Shown: positions 50,301 to 62,100 of the stretch, one piece after another
Position numbering within the stretch: the first letter of the stretch is position 1
How the letters are laid out: every line of letters begins with the position of its first letter
DNA from: Batillaria attramentaria
Lineage: Eukaryota; Mollusca; Gastropoda; Batillariidae
Reading direction: 5' to 3'
DNA: 64,000 bases
Assembly (NCBI GenBank): GCA_018292915.2
Contig: JACVVK020000018.1
Location: 399,501 to 463,500 of the forward strand
Notes under the pieces: generated by a model
Database searches by the model: none
What the model was told of the DNA's origin: nothing
The model's input: only the letters and a program-made list of their open reading frames with translations
Position numbers and translations under genes: made by a program

Positions 50301-53300
50301 CTAGGATTTACAAAAACATACAATCATTACACTTAGGGCTGACACTGCTAACGTACCTGTGATTTTTGAAGCCTGAGAGGAGTCATATTTAGGGCTGACA
50401 TCTTCATCAGGGTAATCGTCCGCTGCCTCTGAGGCAGTGCTTCTATCTCTCTGGTCATCATCCTCCACCATTTTCTTGGCGGAGTTTGGAATGGTCGAGT
50501 CCTTGGCGTGCTTGGCGTCCGGGCCGTCCTCACTGACCGATGTGGTGTGAGACAGGCCCAGACCGTCCACCATGTGGCGCTTGCTCGCCTTGCCCCTTCT
50601 GGTGGGTTTGGTCATGTGGTTGGTGTAAGTCTTGTCCGAGGTAATGACAGCCTCCTGGGGCTGCGGAGCCATGCCGTTTCCAGTCTTGCTGTTGCTTCTG
50701 GACAGGCTGGGCTCTGAATCATTTCCTTGTGAGATGCTGCCGACAGAGGTAACATCCGTGGCCTTCTGCTGCTTCGGTACCGAGCTCTTCGAGGACCCCA
50801 TAAACATTTTCCTGGGGAGCAGTCTGCGCAGCATGCTGACTATGCTACTCAAGAACGGCTGACGGCCGTTGCTGGGAGAGTGAATTTCGACATGTCCATT
50901 GACGTGTATCATCGGCTTGGATGCCGCTACTGCTGCCGCTCTCAGATCTTGCGCTGAGTTTGAGGAGGAGGAAGAATGGGGAGAGGACATTGCCGTGGGT
51001 GACTTGGGGGGAGCTAGAGTCAACCCTGTGACGTTGCGCAAGTCAAACACCTTCCCCTTGTCGAACGTCTGGGTGGAATTACTCACTTTAAGCTTGCGAC
51101 GAATGATGTCAGCCATGATAATCCTGTCCCCTTCGAAGTAGGCCGCTAAGGCAATGCACAGGCAAAGGAAAGACATGATGCAGATGATGGAATAGTACAG
51201 TACAGGCTCCCAGTGTGGGCGTGGGAGGGCAGCTGAACAGCTGGAAAGTAAATTGGGGGGAACCGTGGCCTGCAGGGTGTAGTTGGCTGATGGGCCCAAA
51301 CTAGTGAGTATGGTCAGCATGCGGCGAATCCGAGACATGGTGAAGTCAGGAGTAAACCTGGAGAAAGAAGTCAAAAAATGAAAAAAAATTATCAACAACA
51401 GAGAAAATCCTGAAAATTACACCCAGTGAGTACAACAAAATATTCCGACGACTGTATTCTCACACTAGTCACAGTATGACAATTTCATTTTACATTATCT
51501 TGTCTTTGACATCTTCCATCGTATGAAGTATGTATGTGTGTTCACACATGTTTGGACAAACATTGACAAACCCAATTACCTTGTAATCTTACAAGAGGTG
51601 AGTCAAAATTCTGTGCTCTGTATTCAATCACCCATTTATCCTTGTACTGATCAACATTCCCTTTACCAGGGCTTCAAATCTGCATCGGATAACGGTAATC
51701 GACCAAATCATTTTCGAAATGTTGAATTTTTTGGTTGGTTTGTTTTAAACACAATGGGACACACAGTCCCATCATCTCTGTCACACTGAACAATATTCAG
51801 GACAAACGTACAATTCTTTCACTGTCAGCCACGAAATCTGTCCCATTATACAGCGATCGTCAAATGTGTCAGGACCATGGTAGCCATTCGGGCTACCGCC
51901 CTGAACAAAACTGGCAGCCCGAAAAAAATTCTGGAAGCCGGAGTGGCTGCTAGGTTCTGATTCATCTCAGAATTCCTGCTCGCCATTCGGGCTACCTCTA
52001 CCGGAGCTTTCACTCGCCCGACGGTAAATTTGGTAGCGAAAGCGAGCGGGCGAGCGCATTTGACGATCGCTGATTATATAAAGTCCACATGGATGTGCAG
52101 CCCTGCTTTACCTGTGTGTTTCCACACAAATGTCACAGAGTAAATACACTCTGACACAGGCACAAAACACATACATGATGAATATTCATTATGCACGCAA
52201 TATATAGTCTAAACACCACACACATCCACTCCAAATGAAAAGATACTTACGCTATGTCCACCTTCCTGCTGGTATTCGGCAACATTTCAAAGCCATCGCA
52301 GTCTAGCACCTTGAACCCGTATCCCTCGCACGGCGACTCGTTAATGCTAAAACCTCGAACGTAGAAAGGCAGCTCTCCTGTGTTGCGGAGTGTAAATGTT
52401 CTTCTCACAGTAAAATGAGGCACCAGCAGCTTGCTCGGCTTCTTTTCTGAAACTGAACGCAAGAGTATCATGTACAGTACTGTAATATTAGAGATCTGCA
52501 GATGACCCTAGAGAAATAGTTCAACTCTAAAGATGGACACGTCCGCCAGGCAACCTTCATAAATCTGGGTGGTGACTGTGTTAGTTATTACATTTTTTAG
52601 TGTCATAAAAAAACATGAAACAAACGGTGAGCATGTGACATCTCGCAAATATGCCAAGCTGCTACAATTGTAGTCCCCCCCCCCCCCCCAAAAAAAAGGG
52701 AGGGGGGGGGGGAGGAAGGGTTGGGGTGGGGGGTGGGTGGGAGAGAGAGAGAGAGAGAGAGAGATCTTGGACAAGACAAACATACATATGTTACTGGCTT
52801 GATTATGCAACTGAAGCAAATCTGACATAAAGTTCTACTAGACCATAACACTGTGAAAACTACACTCATGGTCGGCTTTCCCCCCCCCCCCCCCCCCCCC
52901 CCCCCAAATTTCCACACTGTGGTCATTGTGACTGCCTCTCTTCGACCACGATGACTGTTACGTTGTCCCCAGTGTCTCACTACTTCAGGGAACGTCTTAA
53001 TTATGGTACTCACTGTCACAATTTTTTAGGTGCTTCTCTGTCATTTCAAAGGTGAGAGGAGACATGGCACCCGGCTTGCGGTTGCTGAACTTCATCTCCC
53101 CATGGCAGCCTTGACCTGTGACTACGACTGTGTCCATAATTGTTAGGTTGTTTCTGCAACACACATGACAAATATTCACTTACACGTACATGCACTGCTT
53201 CTGATTACACGGGCTGATTTCACCTCCGCGTAAAACATGTTTTGAAACAGTTTTGCTCATGTGTCAGTGATCATTTTATGTCCGCGCCTTGCGCCATTGG

Positions 53301-56300
53301 CGCATAAATTTAAAAAACGACCCATAAAAATCTTAAGCTGTGCGCCGATCGGCGCATCGTTATAACTTTAAAAGTTTCGACACAGAGTGCTGTGCGCTCA
53401 CAGTCTGAAGACTCCCCAACAAAATTCGTCTGCTACCCAGCGACAGCTATTGTTACGTAAAATCTCATTGGATGAGACTACAATCAGGTGGTCTGGTCTG
53501 CTCAATCAGAAGCAATCGTTCGTCTACCCCAGAGCCTCGTTTTGGAGCGCTTTTCATACACGAAAAGTTGGGTGCGCGTCGCCGTTTCTCATCTGTTCGG
53601 TTCCGTTTTAGAATGACCCATAAAAATTTGGAAATGGCCCATAGAAGTTGGTCACAGTGGGCCATTTCACCCATAGATTTTCAACAAAAAATGATCACTG
53701 TGTGTGCACATGCATGCTGGCAGTACTCTCTATCTTGATGATTGGCACAGCTCTTAATGCCACACGATGTTGTTTACACTTTGCGCGAGCGGTCAAACAT
53801 TCAAATTCTACGACTGCTGTTACAGTGCTGGAGCGCTCAGCGTGGTCGCCGCGTCATCGAGGACGCTTCTGTTGGCTCAGTGACAGCATGGCAGACGCTG
53901 TTGTGATGATAGATACCAAGAAAACAGCTGAGAACAATCTGTGAGCAGAAACATGGTAGCACTTGCCCCTTTAACTGGCCGTGTCCTTTGTGACCCCCTA
54001 CACATTGTAACACCGTAAGTGCAGCACAGCGTGACACGGGCGTATTTTATATGAGCTCAGCGTTCGTAGCGCGTGCATGTGTGTGGGTGTCTGTCTGGTG
54101 TGGTCAAAGTATATAAAATTATTATCTTACATAAATACACCTTTTCCAGTAGCCCTTGTTAGACGCTAAGAGCACAAAGTACTAGTGGGGACTTTCACGC
54201 CACAGGAAACGGATTATTACTGCTATTACTACTATCATATAGTGAAGTTGCACACCTCCTTCGTGCTCCTTCCATTGAAGTATTAATCAACAAAACAAAT
54301 CACAGGGTGTAGAAAATAAACAGTGTACAAAAACATGCATCCATTTAATTTCAATACTTTTTTTCTCCCCATATTTTCACATCTCTTGTTCTCTCTGTCA
54401 CTGGATGTTCTCAATACTGAAAAGTCCAACCATATAAATGTTCTTCATTTCACAAATCACAGTCATGAGTTGATGAAGTTCTCACCTGATGAGAATAAGA
54501 GATGATCTAGCTAAGTCATCTCTGGGCTGAAAGCCAATCTTGGTCTTGAGTTTCTGTCCCGGCTGCAGTATGGCAGCGATGGACTGTCTGTGGGGTGTGA
54601 CACCCAAACTGTTTTCAACACTCTTGATATGGTCAAACACCGGGCTGGTTGTGCCAGGCTGAAATCACACAAGTTAGTTATACCAAATGTGCCAGACAAG
54701 CCTAACTGCAATAAAATTGCCAGCAAGGAGGATGGGAGTTTAATGTCCCTTTCCACCACGTATGGGTGATATCAAAGATAAGGCAGCTCACAGGGGTGCA
54801 AATGAATTCTCTCAAATTAAAGCCTGTGCTGGGGGTAGTAGCATGATGGCTCTACTGACTGAAGTCGTGAGGGTATCATGGGAACTCCTATAGTATCGTG
54901 TTATCTGGAATAACCATAGGAGAAACAACAGCGCAAAATCTGGCCCTGGCCAAGACTTGAACTCACGTACTAATCATAGAAAAAAAATCCAATGCTCTAC
55001 TATTCAGCGATCCTCGATCCCCACTTCGCCATGATAAAGCATGCGTAGTTAGTCTCCTTAAGTACCTCATATCATTTGCCTCTGAACGGGAGCAAACACA
55101 CTTCCACATTCAGCGTGAAGAACAGAATCTAGAATACTAAACAAGTTGACAAAGGACCCAACACATGAAATGTAGCACATGGGAAAAATCCGCTTACCAC
55201 ACTGTCTAAATCATAGAGGCGAAAAGTATCCAGGTCTTCTGTTTCTATGAAGTCTGTGAGATCTGGGGAAAGTCTGGGGAAAAAAAGGCAAACTTAGTAA
55301 CAACAGACATAACCTGAGAAGACAGACTGTTATAGTCGCTGAAAGACACAAGAGTTCATTTTTACAAAGCTGATAGAGCCACCTGGGCTGCTTATAATTC
55401 ATGACAAAAAAAATAACACCAATAGGGCACATGTAAAATTAAAGCCTTCTGTGCTAAACCAATATGTGTAAGTCTATCTCAATGAATAAGTCTAAGAAAA
55501 TTGTCAATTAAAAAAAAAAAAAAGGGGACAAGGAAATTGTCATGGTCAAAAAAAAAAGTTAAAAAAAACAAACCAAAAAAAACCAAAAACACCAACAAAA
55601 CAACAAAAACAAACAAAAAACAACAACAGATTTTAGAAATCAAAGCTAGATCTCACCCGTGATTCATGAGATCAATGATGGTGTGAGGGTTCGGATACAA
55701 CGACAGCGGCAGCACCTGAATCAGGATTGGCGTGTCTGCTGTATTCTCTACGATGAAGTCAGCAACCTGTAATGGAAATAATACTGTGTTTTACACCTCT
55801 GCTGCTCCTTGCATTAGTGCGAGCAAACCTGCACAACCATGACCTCACAAACTGTCCACACTGTGTAGGAAGACAAAGTGCTGCTTGTTGTTGCTGGAAA
55901 TACAGCCATCTACTCATTTCGACCAAATTTAAAGAAACAGTTCTCTTTAAGTGAAAAGTGGTTCCGAGTGAAAATGTGAAAGAGATTGAAAAGGAAAAGG
56001 CTCTCCATTCAAAGCTTTTATGATATTCTTTTGAAAAAACAACATAAGTATATATTACTCAATTAATCACGAATGCACACGAAAGAAAGGGAGAAAGATA
56101 ACCACTACACACTGTTGTATTGCCAATCTGTGTCAATGGAAACTTCAGTTTTGACTTCTTGACCAATGACGGCCAATGAAGATGCGCCTGCGCCGAGAAC
56201 AGGAACCCTCGCACTTGGTTCGTGTCTAACTCTATTGTCACGTTGGCACTGCAAACAGAAGAAATCAAAACCCATTCAAGCAAACATCAGAAACTTTGCA

Positions 56301-59048
56301 AATGAGTTTTAATGTGGAAGAAAAGAAAATACAAGCTTAAAAAGTTTGAAGGTGTTAAGTTTTATATCTTTCCATATTTGGTCCCATGTTGGGAGTGTTC
56401 CTGACTTGTGCAGATTAATCAAAAAGACAAGAAAAGGTTAGGATTTAAATGAAACGTTTACACTAGCACACCAGCTGATTTTAAATGAAAAGACACACAG
56501 TGAAAACTTCTCCAACTCACAACTGCTGCATTAACTTAAACTTTCATTTATTTAGGTGTAAGGCATGGGTGGGTGTTTGGGAGTTTAACGTCCTTTTCCA
56601 CCACGAAAGGGTGATATCAAAGACGGGGCAACGAGAAAAAGGCCAGCACAAATACTTGGCCCCAGCCAGGATTCAAACGTGTAAGGCATGGCCTTATCAG
56701 CCAACTAGCATGGGAGGGAGTGCCATGAAGTACTTACGTATTCTGTCCTGTGCGCTCCAGGCGGTGCCACTTCTGCTGGAGGCGCGTGTACAGATACTGA
56801 TCAGTGTCGGCCACATCCTTGTCCAGGGTAAGGCCCAGTAACCACTGATGTCCAGCTGAAACAAATGTCATGGAGTTCAAATAAAGATTTGTCACTACAC
56901 AACAGTAAATCACTAAATGTTCAGTGTGCCGCACATTGAGCCAAGCAGTTGGGATAAAGTGTCTATTTTAATGCAATTACTGCTTTATTATTATTATTAT
57001 TATTACTACTAATACTCCACATCTAGGCATTTTAGTGACATTTACCAGCCAAACACTTCAAACTATGATGTCAAACTATGAACTGACATTCTGATAAAAA
57101 TTTGACTTCAGCCAAGCTGAAGTGAAATGGTTGCCTGTCATAATCTTTTTTGCAATTCACATTTATAATCAAATAAATCCTTTGGCTAATCTGTTGTTTG
57201 CCTGATCAGCTGAGCTGGAAAACAGGAAATCACTGTGAAGGTGGGTGCATGTGTAAGTGTGAGGAAGGGGGTTGTTGGGGGGGGGGGGGGGTAACTGGAA
57301 CCCATTCACTCACCTGGTGTAGATGTGGGCAAACCCACGTAACAGTCATCCTTGCATTCACGCTTGGAGTCAAAGAATATTTTGCCCACCTGCCAAACAA
57401 AGAAACAGTGTCTCTAAAAATCTAAAACTGGGAAAACCAGATCCGATCTGACTCAAATCTAACTTGGACTTCAACAAGAGTCACAACTAGAATAAAAGAG
57501 CACTAGGCAAAGTTTCCAAGGGTACTACATACACAAAGGAGGGAAATATCGCATTTTCTACCTGCAAGAAGTTTAACTACAGACAAAAAAAAAAAAAAAA
57601 AACAAACAAAAACAACCACAAAAAAACAAAAAAAAACCAACACCTGGACCAAAATCATGCAGTAAAGCCATCAAGAACAACATGAATGCTAGCTGGTGAT
57701 AAGGCAGGTATCTGCATGGACAGAGAATGTTTTCCTCACCACACTGGCTTCCTCTGGCTGCAGCAGTACAGTGTCTGCATTGTGTGGTAGGAAGTAAAAC
57801 CTCATGTCCTGAGGTTGGAAAGTGACCTGGGTCACCTCCATGTAGTCATGGAAAGTGCTGTTGATCTTCAGCACTTTGTATGGTACCTTCCCCTGCACAT
57901 ACACACACAGACAGACCAGCTGGTACAGAGTTGAACTTTCAATGCTTGGGTTGCAAACTGGATTTTCGCCTGAGAGCAAAATATAGGGGTGAAAGTGGGA
58001 AAGGCTTCAAAATTCCTGATTTGCTGGCTGATTTTGCCAATTTGGAAAATTTAATTTTCCAAAGTTATCAATCTGGAAAATTTCATTTTCAAAAGTTCTC
58101 AATCCACACAATTTCATTTCCCACCGAAGCGGGATATCAAAAGATTTCTAAGACAAGGAAACTGTGGCATCTCACTGATGACTTTAGCATGCACATGAAA
58201 AGTGAGTATGTGGTTGGATACTTACAGGATACACTTTCTCAAAAAGAAACTTTTCTGGAATGGCATGGAGACTGCCCTCTGCAGTCCGGAAAGATATTGG
58301 GATGAACAGGTCCTGAAACAAAAAACAATAACACAAATAAACATTCCGTGACATATTTTCTCCAAGCAGATGCATCGCAATGCACACACATGGAGCTATA
58401 TATGCCCCCATTGTAAGAGAACCAAAATATCATCAAGCAGAGTACATATGACAAATTAACATGAAGATGAAATAAATTAATAAAACTGACCATTTATTTC
58501 CAGTCCATAACTAAAGGCCCATAACTCTGGACTTATCACTAGGCTCAAATCACAACCTATCTTGTCATCAGAAAACAATGCAATGAGAAACATATCACTG
58601 ATACTATTACCGAGTAGTATTTCACAAATGTGGAATATGGTACGGTGATGATCCATTTAAGCCTGTGTTTCTGAATGACCAATTTCCTGGACTATATCCC
58701 CTTGCTGTAGCTGCAGGAGGGGAGGGAACCTTAGGGTAGAAAAGTATGCTTGGTAGATGGCAAGTCAGAGCACGACTTCAGTGCAAAGTAAAATGAACAT
58801 TCAACTCACTTCAAACTGTGTGAACATCCAGACTTCTGCTGCATATGCCCCTTCCTCATGCGGGGCTACAATGGTTACACTGAACACTGCATAGTGGTAA
58901 GGCTTAATGCGAAGCTGAAATCACACAAACGCATGTCACATTAATAAATACAAAGCCAAACAAATAACAACAAAACCAGCCACACACACAACCACACACA
59001 AACTAAAAAACCAAAGAAACAACCAATCACATTTTTTTAGTCGCATCC

Positions 59049-59108
<60 letters not shown>

Positions 59109-62100
59109 CTCTCTCTCTCTCTCTCTCTCTCCCAGTCTCTCTCACTCTCATGCACACATACATACAGAGAGAAAATATTACAGCTGCAAATTTTATTACA
59201 GCACTGGACAGTACTTTTTTTTTCTAAATATGCTAACAAACAAAAAATGCACTTAGCAGACAAGGGTTGGAGAAAAAATTAGACAAGGGATGAAAAAAAG
59301 AAGCGGACAAGGGTTGAACAAAAAAAGCAGACAAGGGTTATCCCTTGCCAGTACTCACAGGATCTATGTCAATGTCAGATGTGTTGTGTGTGCGAGTGAG
59401 GGTGGTGCCGTTCCCTTTCTCTATCCCTAGCACCTCTATTCGGGCCCAACTCATGTTTGTCTCAAATCTGTCCATGATCAACTGCAAAAGCAACAGAAAG
59501 TGACATCATCAACCGAACTCATCATGATTTCCATACAAAGGGGCACTTCTTACATATCACATACAGCCTGCGGTACTTGTCAACCTCCCAATTCACGTGT
59601 TTGAAAGTTCAAGCCCATCCCAGGAATAAAGTGGCCATGGAACTGTGCTGAAACTGTAAGTTACTGACAACCTGTAGTGCGTAATGCAATCAAGTGGGCA
59701 TGCTGCTCTTGACAGTTGAAACACAAACGTGTCCAGAAGAGCATGTGCACAGCAATGAACAGGCTTGACAATCACATCCACTCTCCCGCAACAATTTTTC
59801 CCACTGACTTAACTTCAGGCCAATCAAACCACCTTTCACAAAGGGTAAGTCAGAGCACGTGAGTGCTCACCCATTACACAGTTACAATTAACCGATTCCC
59901 GCACACATGCCACATGAAGAAGAGTGCCTCACATCCACAGGGTTGTCGTTTCGAACTGTGAAGATCATGCTTCTCGTCTCTCCAACTCCCATCGTACCAA
60001 AATCCATCTGTCCGTGAGACTTCTCAGGGCGATGGTGTATCACCTAGAGTAGAAAGCTCAAGTGTAACGGCACGATCATGCTGAAAGTTTAAAATAAGCA
60101 AAAAGTCCTACATGTACTTCCATACCACACACAAAAACATTCACTTCATGCGGTCAAACTTTTTTTTTTAAAGTGGAAGAGAATGACAGCAACTACCCCT
60201 AAAGTAAAACCTGTCTCTCACTCACACGCTTACATTGTACGTTACAAGAAAAAAATCTAATGGCTTGAATATGTGTCATTTTGACTTCTGCCAGTAAGGA
60301 AGAGACAACCAAGACTAACCAAGACACTGCAGACAGTGCAGTAACTTAAGTGAGCATGAGCTAGTAACTTCAGTGAAGATTATCAAGTGATGATTTAATA
60401 AACGTGTGCATACCACCTCCATATGTTGTTTGATCGACACAATTATGGTCAGTACAATTACTGCACTTGTGCGGGCTATCAACAACACAAGAACAGTTTC
60501 TGTCCAGTCAGGGGACTTACCTTGAGAAGACCATTATAGACGATGATGGGGATGAGAAAAGTGGAGGCGTTGGTGTACAGTGTGAGTGTGGTGCTGATGT
60601 GTAGCTGCGTGTCGTTGGGATGGAACATCAGCAGCATCGGAGTAGCTGTCTGCTGCGGCCCAAGTATCACAGGTTTTGAAAAGTTTAATACCTGGAACAG
60701 AACCACAATGCATTATTCACCACGCTCTTGACTGCGCTCTCTCATGATGCTCAGAAAAAAAGGAATGACATTTACAAACTACGTGTAACTCAATATCCTT
60801 CAACCATCAATCTGACGTTCTTTGTCTTTCATTTCTCTCGAGTTGCGTGAGGACTCGTTGCTTTGACTGGTCAGCATCATTCGGACTCTGACGATCCCCC
60901 CACCCCCTGCCAACTGAAAGTATAACCCACAATGCAAACTTCAGTGGCCCAGAAAACTAATGTATCCTATCCCACCAAATACCCACAAAACCCTCAGCAT
61001 CCATCCCTACAGGCAGACCCAAGATCGGAATTCATTAAACTAAACACTCAGACTAACAATACATTTTGCCCCCTTTTAGTTTTAATCTATAGCATACAGT
61101 GCGAGCACAACACTAAGGACACTGTCAATCGACTCACAGAGAAATATTGAGCAGCATCAGTGGGGAGACTGACGTTGTAAATGACCACAGAGAAGTTGAA
61201 GGTGTTGGTGAGAGTCAAGGGGCGGGTGAAGTTTTTCAAAGCCTTGGCACTGAAGAAGTTGGTCGTGTTGGCGTTGTACACCAGTGACCTGCCGCAAATA
61301 AACACACAACTGTTTTAAAATCTAAACTTTTTTTAACCAAAAAATAAAAATAAAAAAAATCAATGCTTCACTGGCAAAGCAACATACAAATATCAGCCCA
61401 CTCCCATGACACAAAAATGTAAGCTTTCACACAATGCGTATATATCCAAGATTATTTCCCCTGGTGCCAAGACTTGCATCGTCAGAATGGCATTTCATTC
61501 AGTGCTTGTATAAATCCATTTTTGTACACTTCTTTTCTAACCAAAGGCACAGGTAACTTGCCATGTATGCCATGCCAGCATATTTTTTTTTATATTCTAT
61601 TTTTGGTTCAACACTTCAAGGACAGTAACTCACGGGAAGCAACTCTTTTCTTTTTCTTTTTTTGACATCGCAACACTGGGATGGCAAACCCAGGCTTGGA
61701 GGGAATTTACCTCACTCAATGCTGTATTACTGCGTTTACCAATAAAATCAAACTGGGAATGAAAATCTCCTCACCCGTGCAGCACATTCGCTTGGTATGG
61801 AATCTGTAGCTTGTGCTGGTTGTTTTTTGTCTTCACAATGATCTTCCCTGACCACTGCTTTGGGTGTAATGCTTTCACAGCTGGGTGACAGACAGAAATA
61901 ACAACACTCTACAGGTGAAAACAGTCGCACACTGCATGCATGAAAGTACTGGAAAGTTCCAATCTGACTCTGTATTGTCATGAAAAGAAGTACGTGACCA
62001 CTTAAACCCCCTGTGTGAACATGCATGTTTTACGCTCTCAACTTTTTTTTTTAATATAAAAAAACACCAATTAATAACACAGATTTCAAATCCTCCACCC

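Noticed and set aside
50301..50356. Extension of TMEM131 exon s to an in-frame stop (GTLAVSALSV...)
   Set aside because: A GTACGT donor and matching downstream exon phase show that this is intronic read-through.
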